Assembly: GCF_900101815.1 (NCBI RefSeq)
Contig: NZ_FNAO01000007.1
Coordinates: forward strand, 310,001 to 374,000
Direction of reading: 5' to 3'
Source: Pricia antarctica
GTDB lineage: Bacteria > Bacteroidota > Bacteroidia > Flavobacteriales > Flavobacteriaceae
Length of the DNA stretch: 64,000 nt
The notes below the pieces were generated by a model, which was not told the DNA's origin, searched no databases, and saw nothing but the letters and a program-made list of their open reading frames with translations. Each line of letters starts with the position of its first letter. Position 1 is the stretch's first letter. Below are positions 25,424 to 34,243 of this stretch, in pieces. The position numbers were made by a program, and so were the translations under genes.

Positions 25424-26350
25424 ATGAGCGAGTTAAGTGTCAAACACTTATTGGGAATAAAATATCTAAACGAGGCGGATATTCAGCTCATTTTTGAGAC
25501 TGCCGATCAGTTCAAGGAGGTCATTAACCGCTCGATCAAAAAAGTCCCCTCTTTGCGTGATATCACGATTGCCAATATCTTTTTCGAGAACAGTACCCGA
25601 ACCAAACTCTCCTTTGAACTGGCCGAAAAACGCCTTTCCGCCGATGTTATCAATTTTTCGGCAGCGCAATCATCCGTAAAGAAAGGGGAGACCCTAATCG
25701 ATACGGTGAATAACATTCTTTCGATGAAAGTGGATATGGTGGTGATGCGGCACCCCAACCCAGGAGCTGGAATCTTTTTATCGAAACACGTTAAGGCTTC
25801 TATTGTCAATGCGGGTGACGGCGCGCACGAGCATCCGACACAGGCCCTGCTCGATTCCTACTCGATTCGCGAAAAACTGGGCGACGTGACCGGTAAAAAG
25901 GTGGTCATTGTTGGCGATATCCTGCATTCCCGCGTCGCCCTGTCGAATATTTTTGCCTTGAAGCTTCAAGGGGCCACGGTCAAGGTGTGCGGTCCTAAAA
26001 CCTTGCTACCCAAACATGTGGAATCGCTCGGTGTAAAGGTGGAAACGGATCTGAGAAAAGCTTTGAACTGGTGCGATGTGGCCAATATGCTACGCATCCA
26101 AAACGAACGATTGGATATCAGCTATTTTCCCACGACCAGGGAATACACACAGCAGTTCGGGGTCAACAAAAAATTATTGGACAGCTTGGACAAGGAAATC
26201 GTCATCATGCATCCCGGTCCGATAAATAGGGGTGTAGAGATAACGAGTGATGTTGCCGATTCCAAGCAATCCATCATCTTGAACCAAGTTGAAAACGGCG
26301 TTGCGATCCGAATGGCAGTGCTGTATTTGTTGGCTTCCAAGATTAAGTAA
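25424..26350 (+). CDS. pyrB: Aspartate carbamoyltransferase catalytic subunit
   Basis: The 308-residue enzyme joins carbamoyl phosphate and aspartate in pyrimidine synthesis. It has the carbamoyl-phosphate motif NSTRTKLSFE, the HPTQALLDSYSI active-site loop and the C-terminal HPGPINRGVEI segment of ATCases. Length equals the family norm. No pyrI regulatory subunit gene follows, as is usual in Bacteroidota with PyrR. The start at 25424 begins MSELSVKHLLG, a normal ATCase N-terminus. Confidence 0.96.
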   Translation: MSELSVKHLLGIKYLNEADIQLIFETADQFKEVINRSIKKVPSLRDITIANIFFENSTRTKLSFELAEKRLSADVINFSAAQSSVKKGETLIDTVNNILSMKVDMVVMRHPNPGAGIFLSKHVKASIVNAGDGAHEHPTQALLDSYSIREKLGDVTGKKVVIVGDILHSRVALSNIFALKLQGATVKVCGPKTLLPKHVESLGVKVETDLRKALNWCDVANMLRIQNERLDISYFPTTREYTQQFGVNKKLLDSLDKEIVIMHPGPINRGVEITSDVADSKQSIILNQVENGVAIRMAVLYLLASKIK

Positions 26351-26549
26351 CGTGTTTCTTTTTCGCGAATCTTTGATCCCAAGATGGTTGAAAGCGGTCA
26401 AGGGACTTCGTTCAAACGCAGCCGAGATAGTAGCCCGAAAACTGCATGGTTGGCTAGTGAATTCAAAAACGAAAGAAGCGGAAAGTTAAGGCTTGCTCCC
26501 AAATCAAAAAGTTCCTCTCAAAAAAAGTAGAACCTAAAACAGTAAAACT

Positions 26550-26882
26550 ATGATTTTCGATTCCGATGGCACCACGACCGTAGTATTTCAAGAGAATATT
26601 TCCTTACCAAAATTCCTAAAAAACTTAAATGACGGGTATCCCAAAATTAAGAATGACCATATTATTGTCAACCTTTTTTCCTTTTCGAAGTTGACCTCTG
26701 ACGATGTGATGGAATTTTTTCAGCTTTCGGATACGCACCGAAAGGCAGACAAGTCCTTCGTTTTGGTGACCGATAAGGTGTCCTACGATGAGGTGCCCGA
26801 CGCGATTACGGTTGTACCGACCCTGCAAGAAGCCCACGACATTATCGAAATGGAAGAAATCGAAAGGGATTTGGACCTATGA
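26550..26882 (+). CDS. Small rnz-linked protein of STAS-like character
   Basis: The 110-residue cytoplasmic protein shows alternating strand/helix segments (TTVVFQEN, HIIVNLFSF, KSFVLVTDKVS, AITVVPTLQEAHDIIEMEEIERDL). This is compatible with a STAS or similar alpha/beta fold. It overlaps the start of the ribonuclease Z gene by 4 bp (ATGA), so the two are translationally coupled. Database entries for Bacteroidota often label it after its neighbour, but it has none of the metal motifs of RNase Z. Role unknown. Confidence 0.8.
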   Translation: MIFDSDGTTTVVFQENISLPKFLKNLNDGYPKIKNDHIIVNLFSFSKLTSDDVMEFFQLSDTHRKADKSFVLVTDKVSYDEVPDAITVVPTLQEAHDIIEMEEIERDLDL

Positions 26883-27784
26883 AATTAACCATCCTCGGTT
26901 GCTACGCCGCCACCCCGAGAACGATGACCAATCCTACTTCACAGGTGCTGGAAATCAAAAATCACATGTTTCTCATCGACTGTGGCGAGGGTACCCAAGT
27001 GCAACTGCGAAAGAACAGGATTAAATTTTCCCGAATAAACCATATTTTTATCTCCCACCTGCACGGCGACCATTTTTTTGGATTGCCCGGACTGGTATCT
27101 ACCTTTAGATTGTTGGGAAGGGATAAAGACCTGCATATTTACGGCCCCAAAGGCATCAAAGAAGCCATTACCTTGCTCATGAAATTGGGCGATTCATGGA
27201 CGAACTATCAATTGACCTTCCATGAATTGACATCAAAGAATTCGGAAATTGTTTTTGAGGATGACAAGGTGTCCGTAGCGACCATCCCCCTAAAACATCG
27301 GGTGTACACCAACGGATTCCTGTTTCGCGAAAAGCTCGGTGAACGTAAACTCAACATAGAAGCGGTCGCCAAATATCAGATTGGTAAAGCCCATTTTCGA
27401 AATATCAAGCAGGGAACGGATGTTCTTCTTGAGGATGGTACAATGGTTTCGAACAAGAAACTGACCTTCGACCCTCCCAAACCGAAAAGTTATGCCTATT
27501 GCAGCGATACCGGCTACAAACCGGATATCGTCGATCAAATAAAAAATGTGGATGTGCTCTATCACGAATCCACTTTCTTGGAATCCGAAGCACTTTTGGC
27601 ACCGAAAACCAAGCATTGCACGGCCAAAGAAGCTGCTGCTATTGCCAATGCCGCCGATGTAGGAACCCTGATCTTAGGGCATTATTCTACCCGCTATAAA
27701 TCGATAGCACCGTTCAAAGGGGAGGCACAAGACATTTTTGCCAATGTGGAATTAGCTGATGATGGAAAGGTTTTTGAGTTTTAA
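26879..27784 (+). CDS. rnz: Ribonuclease Z (tRNA 3' processing endonuclease)
   Basis: The 301-residue metallo-beta-lactamase-fold nuclease removes 3' trailers from tRNA precursors. The zinc motif HxHxDH is in FISHLHGDHFFGLPG near residue 60. Later ligands lie in YCSDTGYKPD, LYHESTF (residues about 220-228) and ILGHYSTRY. Length is normal for the short RNase Z form. It overlaps the small STAS-like gene by 4 bp. Confidence 0.95.
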   Translation: MKLTILGCYAATPRTMTNPTSQVLEIKNHMFLIDCGEGTQVQLRKNRIKFSRINHIFISHLHGDHFFGLPGLVSTFRLLGRDKDLHIYGPKGIKEAITLLMKLGDSWTNYQLTFHELTSKNSEIVFEDDKVSVATIPLKHRVYTNGFLFREKLGERKLNIEAVAKYQIGKAHFRNIKQGTDVLLEDGTMVSNKKLTFDPPKPKSYAYCSDTGYKPDIVDQIKNVDVLYHESTFLESEALLAPKTKHCTAKEAAAIANAADVGTLILGHYSTRYKSIAPFKGEAQDIFANVELADDGKVFEF

Positions 27785-27884
27785 TCGGAAATATGAATTT
27801 GGGCCCCCTTTAAAAATCCAATCTGCTTCTCTTTCTCCAATCTTTTGCGGAACTTTGTTTATCTTATTTTAACAAAAGAGCGAA

Positions 27885-28532
27885 ATGCAAAAGGATCTTG
27901 CCTATTACCGAAAATCCTACAAAAAAAGTGTCTTGAAGGAGGATGCCCTTCCCGAAAACGCGATGACACTTTTCCAAACATGGTTCGATGAGCTGGAGGC
28001 TTCAAAAGGCGTTGAGGAGCCCAATGCCATGACCGTTTCGACCATTGGTTTAGACGGGTTTCCCAAGAGTAGGGTAGTGCTACTTAAAAAATTCAGCGAA
28101 AGGGGATTTGTCTTTTATTCCAACTACGAAAGCGAAAAAGGGAAGGCTATTGCCAACAATCCACATATTTGTATTTCATTCTTTTGGCCAAATCTCGAAC
28201 GACAGGTTATCATAAAAGGACTGGCGGAAAAGCTTCCCGCTCAAGAATCCGATGACTATTTCAATTCCCGCCCTGAAGGTAGCCAATTGGGCGCGCTGGT
28301 TTCCGACCAAAGTAGCGTTATCCCATCAAGGGATTTTCTCGAAGACAAATTGTTGGAATTGAAGGAGGAATACAAAGACAAAGAAATCGAACGTCCGAAC
28401 CATTGGGGCGGCTACCTCGTAAAACCGGAATCCATCGAATTTTGGCAAGGCAGACCGAATCGGCTTCATGATCGCATCCGGTATACCATCCAAGAGAATT
28501 TGAATTGGAAAAAAGAGCGATTGGCCCCTTGA
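27885..28532 (+). CDS. pdxH: Pyridoxamine/pyridoxine 5'-phosphate oxidase
   Basis: The 215-residue flavin enzyme makes pyridoxal 5'-phosphate. It shows the family pattern: DLAYYRKSYKK at the N-terminus, GFPKSRVVLLKKF, FVFYSNYESEKGKAI (FMN binding), FFWPNLERQVIIKG, and the C-terminal FWQGRPNRLHDRI. It is a complete, ordinary-length member and stands alone between rnz and the sixA-ppk1 pair. Confidence 0.96.
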   Translation: MQKDLAYYRKSYKKSVLKEDALPENAMTLFQTWFDELEASKGVEEPNAMTVSTIGLDGFPKSRVVLLKKFSERGFVFYSNYESEKGKAIANNPHICISFFWPNLERQVIIKGLAEKLPAQESDDYFNSRPEGSQLGALVSDQSSVIPSRDFLEDKLLELKEEYKDKEIERPNHWGGYLVKPESIEFWQGRPNRLHDRIRYTIQENLNWKKERLAP

Positions 28533-28666
28533 AAGAGGAAGCTGTGGCAGTAGCAGTTAGCAGTATTAAGAGGATAGCAAATAGTTAAAAGTAGTCAGTA
28601 AACAGTGAAAAGTTAACAGTTTTAATGAAAAGGGGTCAGTATCCTGAAAATCATACTTTTCTTAAA

Positions 28667-28722
28667 CCCATAAACCCATAAACCCATAAACCCATAAACC
28701 CATAAACTTATAATCTCATAAA
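28667..28722. repeat. Octanucleotide tandem repeat CCCATAAA upstream of sixA
   Basis: Five perfect head-to-tail copies of CCCATAAA occupy 28667-28706, followed by two degenerate copies (CTTATAAT, CTCATAAA) to 28722. The array ends 12 bp before the sixA start codon, so changes in copy number would alter promoter spacing or the leader of sixA-ppk1. The preceding 100 bp are also low-complexity (AGTTAGCAGT- and AACAGT-like). Confidence 0.9.
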
Positions 28723-28733
28723 CTTTTTTCCCA

Positions 28734-29219
28734 ATGAAAACACTGATTCTAGTACGCCACGGCAAATCATCATGGGACTATTCCGTAGACGATAAAGACC
28801 GACCGCTTCAAGAAAGGGGAATCAATGACGGGCATTTGGTTTCCAAAAAGTTTGCATCGCAAGATATTGCGATAGATGCGGTTTTTTCCAGTCCCGCAAA
28901 CAGGGCCTTACACACCTGCATGATTTTTTTGCGGCAACTGAACTTCCCTTTCGTAAAGTTCCAGGTCACCAATGACTTATATGATTTTTCCGGGGAAAGT
29001 GTGCTGAAATTTGTGAAAAAGCTGGACGACCGTTTCGATACTGTCCTAATTTTTGGCCACAACGATGCCTTTACGAACGTTGCCAATTCCTTGGGAAATT
29101 CCTATATTGACAGCGTATCCACTACGGGCCTGGTACAGCTCGATTTCGAAGTGAAAAATTGGGCGTCGGTGACAAAGGGAATAACAACTCGAACCATTTT
29201 CCCAAAAGACTTAAAGTAA
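28734..29219 (+). CDS. SixA-type histidine phosphatase
   Basis: The 161-residue protein belongs to the histidine phosphatase branch. It has LVRHGKSSWD at the N-terminus with the catalytic RHG, FSSPANRALHT, and a second His in LIFGHNDAF. SixA removes phosphate from histidine of phosphotransfer domains in E. coli; the Bacteroidota homologues next to ppk1 have no established target. The stop codon is immediately followed by the ppk1 ATG, so both form an operon. Confidence 0.87.
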   Translation: MKTLILVRHGKSSWDYSVDDKDRPLQERGINDGHLVSKKFASQDIAIDAVFSSPANRALHTCMIFLRQLNFPFVKFQVTNDLYDFSGESVLKFVKKLDDRFDTVLIFGHNDAFTNVANSLGNSYIDSVSTTGLVQLDFEVKNWASVTKGITTRTIFPKDLK

Positions 29220-31304
29220 ATGATCAAATCAAAAAATTTATACGTCAACCGAGAGATCAGTTGGCTGCAATTCAATGCGAGAGTACTTCAGGAATGCACT
29301 GATAAAAACGTTCCGTTGATAGAACGACTTCGTTTTTTGGGAATATTCTCCAACAACCTCGATGAGTTTTTCAAGGTACGCTATGCCACGGTAAAGCGTA
29401 TCGTCGATGCCGGTAAAACAGGAAAAAGCGTGCTAGGCGGGGAAAAGGCCAAAGATCTGCTGGAAGAAATCACTAAAATTGCGATACAACAACAGAGCAA
29501 AAGTGTCGAGGTACTTAAAAAGGTCGAAAAAGAGCTGGAAGAACAGAATATATTTCTGTTGAACGAAACCGAACTCTCCGAACGACAAGGGGAATTCGTC
29601 AAGGATTATTTTATACAAAAAGTGAGCCCCCAGCTCATGACCATCATCTTGAACGACTTGGCGGAATTCCCTATGTTAAAGGATACGGCCGCCTACCTAG
29701 CCATTAAAATGGTCTTGAAGAGCGATGACCGCACCCGACAGACCTATGAAAAACGGGAGAAACGGTATGCGCTCATCGAAATCCCTAAGGGTATAGACCG
29801 TTTTGTCGAATTACCCAAGGAAGGCGATAAAAGTTTTATTATTATTTTGGATGATGTTATCCGTTATTGCTTGGATAGTGTCTTCCCTATGTTCGACTAC
29901 AAGTCCATTTCCGCCCACATGATCAAGATTACCCGTGATGCGGAACTGGATATCGACAATGACCTGAGCAAAAGTTTTATCGAAAAAATCCATTCGAGCG
30001 TCGAACATCGGAAAATAAGTGATCCGGTACGTTTTGTCTATGACAAGGCCATCGAAAAGGATACTTTGGAATTTCTCAAGGGAAAGATGAAGGTCGAGGA
30101 TACCGATAGCATCATCCCGGGGGGAAGGTACCATAATAAAAGAGACTACATGGGCTTCCCCAGTCTGGGCAGAACCGATTTGATGTACGATAAAATTACG
30201 CCGTTAGGTGTAAAGGGTCTTAGCTTGGAAGGAAGCCTCCTCGAAAAAATCGCCGAAAAGGATTACCTGCAATATACGCCATACCATACCTTTTCGTATG
30301 TCATTAAATTTTTAAGGGAAGCTGCACTTGACCCTAAAGTAAAAGCCATCAAGATAACCGTTTATCGTTTGGCGAATGATTCACAAGTCGCGGCTTGCCT
30401 TTCCAATGCCGTAAAGAACGGAAAACAGGTCACCTTGCAGATTGAGTTGCGTGCAAGGTTTGACGAACAGGCCAATATCCGGTATGCAGAAGAGCTACAG
30501 GCAGAAGGGGTAAAGTTGATATTTGGCGTCCCGGGCTTGAAAGTACATAGCAAAATATGCCTTATAGAACGCGAGGAAAACGATGAAATTAAGCGCTACG
30601 GATTTATCAGTACGGGTAATTTTAACGAATCAACTGCACGAATATATACCGATTATACCCTATTTACCGCCCATGAACCGATTTTAAAAGAACTCAACAA
30701 AGTATTCGATTTCTTCGAGACCACCTACAAAATCAACAAGTATAAACATTTGGTGGTCTCTCCGCACTACACCCAAAAATTCTTCAAAAAACTGATAGCT
30801 ACCGAAATCGAAAACGCCAAAGCGGGCAAGGAGGCTTATATAAAGATTAAGATGAATAGTCTTACCTCGTATAAAATGATAGATAAGCTCTATGACGCCA
30901 GTAATGCCGGAGTCAAGATTCAGTTGATGATCAGGGGAATCTGTTGTTTAGTGCCCGGTGTGAAGGGCATGAGCCAAAATATAGAGGCCTTAAGCGTCGT
31001 GGATAAATTTTTGGAACATCCACGGGTGTTTATTTTTTGCAACGGTGGTGATACAAAGGTTTTTATTTCCTCTGCCGATTTTATGACACGTAATCTAGTC
31101 AATAGGGTCGAAGTGGGCTGTCCCATTTATGATGAGGATGTCAAGCAAGAACTTCTAGACACCTTCGAAATTTCCTGGAGCGATAATGTCAAGGCCCGCG
31201 TGCTCAACAAGTCTCGAAACAACGCCTATCGAAAAAACGACAAACCGAAACTACGATCCCAATTCGCTATGTATGATTATTATTTAGATAAGCTTGATAG
31301 TTAG
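29220..31304 (+). CDS. ppk1: Polyphosphate kinase 1
   Basis: The 694-residue protein is a full-length PPK1, which reversibly polymerises ATP gamma-phosphate into polyphosphate at the membrane. N-terminal domain: NREISWLQFNARVLQE and LGIFSNNLDEFFKVRYATVK. The two phospholipase-D-like catalytic domains include VKAIKITVYRLAND, the phospho-His segment GLKVHSKICLIER, STGNFNES and DFMTRNLVNRVEVGCP. No ppx gene is adjacent. Confidence 0.96.
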   Translation: MIKSKNLYVNREISWLQFNARVLQECTDKNVPLIERLRFLGIFSNNLDEFFKVRYATVKRIVDAGKTGKSVLGGEKAKDLLEEITKIAIQQQSKSVEVLKKVEKELEEQNIFLLNETELSERQGEFVKDYFIQKVSPQLMTIILNDLAEFPMLKDTAAYLAIKMVLKSDDRTRQTYEKREKRYALIEIPKGIDRFVELPKEGDKSFIIILDDVIRYCLDSVFPMFDYKSISAHMIKITRDAELDIDNDLSKSFIEKIHSSVEHRKISDPVRFVYDKAIEKDTLEFLKGKMKVEDTDSIIPGGRYHNKRDYMGFPSLGRTDLMYDKITPLGVKGLSLEGSLLEKIAEKDYLQYTPYHTFSYVIKFLREAALDPKVKAIKITVYRLANDSQVAACLSNAVKNGKQVTLQIELRARFDEQANIRYAEELQAEGVKLIFGVPGLKVHSKICLIEREENDEIKRYGFISTGNFNESTARIYTDYTLFTAHEPILKELNKVFDFFETTYKINKYKHLVVSPHYTQKFFKKLIATEIENAKAGKEAYIKIKMNSLTSYKMIDKLYDASNAGVKIQLMIRGICCLVPGVKGMSQNIEALSVVDKFLEHPRVFIFCNGGDTKVFISSADFMTRNLVNRVEVGCPIYDEDVKQELLDTFEISWSDNVKARVLNKSRNNAYRKNDKPKLRSQFAMYDYYLDKLDS

Positions 31305-31335
31305 GGGCAGCCTCAAAAAGGGTATACCTTAATTT

Positions 31336-31917
31336 TTATCCGTGAATGGTTTCTTTCGTGCCAAGATCTTTCATAATCGAGGCTTCATTTTCAAGAAGAG
31401 CTTCCCATTTCCGATCCACTTCTTGCCGGTCACCATACTGTCTGGCAAATTTCAGGAACATGGTGTAATGACCGGCCTCGCTGATCATCAGTTTATGGTA
31501 GAAGTCGGCCAGTTCTTTGTCTTTTAATTCTTCGGAAAGCAACCGAAAGCGTTCACAGCTACGTGCTTCTATTAGGGCAGCGTACAAAAGCCGATGCACC
31601 AATTGTGTAGATCGGCTACCCCCTTTCGGAAAGAATTTCAGCAGTTCAACAACATACAAATCCTTTCTATCCCTTCCTAAAGTTTGACCCCGTGCGATGA
31701 TTCGGTCGTGCACCATTTTAAAATGCCCCATTTCCTCACGGGCCAGTGCCGTCATTTCGCTCACCAACTCCGTGTACTCCGGAAAACCCACGATCAAAGA
31801 GATTGCCGTACTCGCCGCTTTCTGCTCACAATAGGCATGATCCGTTAAGATTTCATCAATATTCTTTTCTACGATATTCACCCATCGCGGATCGGTCGGG
31901 AGTTTTAGGCCTAGCAT
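31336..31917 (-). CDS. miaE: tRNA-(2-methylthio-N6-hydroxyisopentenyl-adenosine-37) hydroxylase, MiaE-like
   Basis: The 193-residue protein is a ferritin-like diiron enzyme. Iron ligands are visible as paired Glu/ExxH motifs: DHAYCEQKAAS, AREEMGHFKMVHDR, EARSCERFRLLSEE and SEAGHYTMFLKFARQYG. MiaE hydroxylates the isopentenyl group of modified A37 in tRNA. It converges on ppk1 with only 31 bp between the stops. Length fits the short MiaE-like form of Bacteroidota. Confidence 0.9.
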   Translation of the reverse strand: MLGLKLPTDPRWVNIVEKNIDEILTDHAYCEQKAASTAISLIVGFPEYTELVSEMTALAREEMGHFKMVHDRIIARGQTLGRDRKDLYVVELLKFFPKGGSRSTQLVHRLLYAALIEARSCERFRLLSEELKDKELADFYHKLMISEAGHYTMFLKFARQYGDRQEVDRKWEALLENEASIMKDLGTKETIHG

Positions 31918-31993
31918 TTAATTTTTGTTTTTGTAAAAATAAGGATTGAATTTGACATTTGATTTTGAACTTGTATTTGAGCCCCGATATTTA

Positions 31994-32184
31994 GGGTTTG
32001 TCCGGAAATAAACGGCACAGCTTCTACCGGTTTCTTACCTCACCAACTGGGTTGAGAATGTTCAGCGTAGCTACTGCGATGCATTGCCTTCGACCCAACT
32101 CGCCCACGATTTTCGTTGTGTCGTGCCATGTCGGTAACCCAAATACCGGTCTATAAAACAAGCACTTTATTTTAGGACAGACCC
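31994..32184. mobile_element. MITE-like element, 191 bp, imperfect inverted repeats, 3-bp target duplication
   Basis: The left end reads GGGTTTGTCCGGAAATAAA and the right end, on the complement, GGGTCTGTCCTAAAATAAA. That is 16 of 19 matches. The trinucleotide TTA abuts both ends (31991-31993 and 32185-32187), as expected for a 3-bp target duplication. An inner pair ACCGGT/TACC near each end gives additional symmetry. There is no transposase, so it would move only in trans, or be an immobile remnant. It sits between miaE and eboA, about 120 bp before the eboA start. Confidence 0.7.
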
Positions 32185-32233
32185 TTAACAAGAATTTGTA
32201 AAGCCAAAATAACCCGTTTCCCTTTATAATAAT

Positions 32234-32241
32234 TAAATTTG
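32234..32241 (+). promoter_or_regulatory. Candidate -7 element for the ebo operon
   Basis: TAAATTTG matches the Bacteroidota consensus TAnnTTTG exactly and lies about 62 bp upstream of the eboA start, downstream of the MITE-like element. A -33 TTG at ideal spacing is not evident. Confidence 0.4.
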
Positions 32242-32303
32242 TTAAAAGATACCATAAAAAGACCGTCATAATTTTCATTTGTAGGCCTCTGCCACAGAAA
32301 TGA

Positions 32304-33179
32304 ATGGTAAAAAAAACACCTATGAGATTTACCGAGACTAAGGAATTGAGATCGATAGTGTACGAAACTTTGGATCATTCTATAACTGATTGGATCGAAG
32401 AGAAATTGAATACCATTATCTCCAACGAATCGGCCAAAGATCTATACTTGGCTTATAGCCTTTTAGCTCATAAAATTAATTCAGATAAGTTACTGGTTGT
32501 AAAAAATTTAGAAAATCTTAAATTAAGTAAATATTTAAGTATTCAAAATACGAGCACCTTACAATTGGTTCGAATATATCTACTTTCGAAAGTGCTAGAA
32601 GAAAACGGTGGATATTTTCAGTCCAAAGTAGCTAATCTGATTCAAGTAGCGGACAAGGCAGAAATGGAAACTTTTCTCAAATTCTTGATTTTGTTGCCCA
32701 ATCCTGAGAACTACAAGCAGGCGGCCGTAGAAGCCTTGCGAACGAACATTGCAACGGTCTTCAATGCGATAAGTGCCAATAATCCCTATCCTTCGGCATA
32801 TTTTAATGACCAGGAATGGAATCAGATGTATTTGAAAGCCGCTTTTATGCAACAGGACCTCTCCCGTATTTTGGACATCGATAAACGGGCAAATGCGGAA
32901 TTGACCCGTATCATTTCCGATTACGCACATGAGCGGTGGGCGGCATCCCGTGATGTGGATCCTTATTTTTGGAGACCGGTCGGCGGTTTTTTGGATGAGG
33001 GCCTCCTGAAAGACATGAAGCGCTTGCTGCAAAGTGATAATCCTGTCGAAAATCGGGCAGGAGCATTGTGCTGTTTTAAATCGGACGCATCCAACGCAAA
33101 GGCCTTACTCGATGAATACCCCAATTTACGGGAAGCAGTGGCCCAAGGAAAATTCAATTGGGCGAATATAAAACAGTAA
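32304..33179 (+). CDS. eboA: EboA domain protein
   Basis: The 291-residue protein is all-helical in character with no transmembrane segment. I identify it as EboA from the order of the five following genes, which match eboB-F, and from its size and Trp-rich C-terminal region (YAHERWAASRDVDPYFWRPV). Biochemical function is unknown; ebo clusters occur in cyanobacteria, algal endosymbionts, Pseudomonas and Bacteroidota, and are proposed to act in metabolite processing or export. An alternative start at 32322 (MRFTETKELRS) is equally possible. It is separated from eboB by 155 bp, longer than the other gaps in the operon. Confidence 0.8.
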   Translation: MVKKTPMRFTETKELRSIVYETLDHSITDWIEEKLNTIISNESAKDLYLAYSLLAHKINSDKLLVVKNLENLKLSKYLSIQNTSTLQLVRIYLLSKVLEENGGYFQSKVANLIQVADKAEMETFLKFLILLPNPENYKQAAVEALRTNIATVFNAISANNPYPSAYFNDQEWNQMYLKAAFMQQDLSRILDIDKRANAELTRIISDYAHERWAASRDVDPYFWRPVGGFLDEGLLKDMKRLLQSDNPVENRAGALCCFKSDASNAKALLDEYPNLREAVAQGKFNWANIKQ

Positions 33180-33334
33180 TAATGGCAAGGCTAAAAACCA
33201 ATAACCATACAAATTAGACCTGGCTGGCTATTTGACGTCAGTATATAGTTATGGGTATTGATTGACTAGTAATAAGTTATCCATTTATTTTTAAATAAAT
33301 ACTTTAGATAAAATTCGAATTGTAAAATACTACT

Positions 33335-34243
33335 ATGGAAGATAAAATGATGTTTATAGACCCTCATGTACATATGACCTCACGGACTACCGATGATTAC
33401 GAGGCCATGGCGGCTGCAGGTATTGTAGCGCTGATAGAACCTTCTTTTTGGTTGGGCCAACCGCGTACCCAGGTCGGATCTTTTCAAGATTACTATAGTA
33501 GCTTGGTCGGTTGGGAACCTTTTCGAGCGAGTCAGTTTGGCATTCATCACTATTGCACTATTGGACTGAATTCCAAAGAGGCCAATAATGAAGCCTTGGC
33601 GGAACAGGTAATCGAGTTGTTGCCGCTATACTTGCACAAAGAAAATGTGGTCGCCGTGGGGGAAATAGGTTATGATGACCAAACCCCGGCGGAGGATAAA
33701 TATTTTCGGATGCAACTCGATATGGCGAAGGAACTTGACATGGTGGTGCAAGTACACACGCCCCATCGCGATAAAAGGGCAGGCACGTTAAAAAGTATGG
33801 AAGTCTGTCTTGAACACGGACTGGATCCTTCAAAGGTGGTCATCGACCATAATAACGAAGAAACGGTAAAAGATGTACTGGATAGAGGATTTATTGCTGC
33901 CTTTACCATTTATCCTAAAACCAAGATGGGAAACGAACGTATGGTGGCCGTAGTAGAAAAATACGGTAGTACCAATATCATCGTCGATAGCTCGGCAGAT
34001 TGGGGCGTAAGTGACCCTTTGGCCGTTCCAAAAACAGCTTCTTTGATGTTGAAAAGAGGTATTGCCAAAGCTGATGTCATAAAGACTTGCTATCAAAATG
34101 CCCTCGATATTTTCGGCAACAACGGGAAGATGAAAGAATCGGATTGGCTGAATCCTACAGGCATCAACCAAGCCCAATTGTTCAATGACAATAGTGTACT
34201 TCGCGGTCAAAAGCCTAGGGTCGATACTGATCAGATCAAGTAA
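33335..34243 (+). CDS. eboB: EboB, TatD-like metal-dependent hydrolase
   Basis: The 302-residue TIM-barrel protein has the amidohydrolase/TatD signature: DPHVHM near residue 11 (HxH), VAVGEIGYDD with the bridging Glu, VVQVHTPHRDK, VVIDHNNEET and IVDSSADWG. The substrate is unknown. Its stop is immediately followed by the eboC start codon, showing tight coupling in the operon. Confidence 0.87.
   Translation: MEDKMMFIDPHVHMTSRTTDDYEAMAAAGIVALIEPSFWLGQPRTQVGSFQDYYSSLVGWEPFRASQFGIHHYCTIGLNSKEANNEALAEQVIELLPLYLHKENVVAVGEIGYDDQTPAEDKYFRMQLDMAKELDMVVQVHTPHRDKRAGTLKSMEVCLEHGLDPSKVVIDHNNEETVKDVLDRGFIAAFTIYPKTKMGNERMVAVVEKYGSTNIIVDSSADWGVSDPLAVPKTASLMLKRGIAKADVIKTCYQNALDIFGNNGKMKESDWLNPTGINQAQLFNDNSVLRGQKPRVDTDQIK

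Noticed and set aside
26289-26489. Small ORF after pyrB
   Set aside because: It lies mostly within pyrB in another frame and has no features of a real protein.
28540-28730. CRISPR array
   Set aside because: The direct repeats are 8-bp tandem units without spacers and with no cas genes nearby.
32024-32278. Leftward 84-codon ORF inside and beside the MITE-like element
   Set aside because: It crosses the element boundary and the target duplication, so it is not an independent gene; no transposase motif is present.
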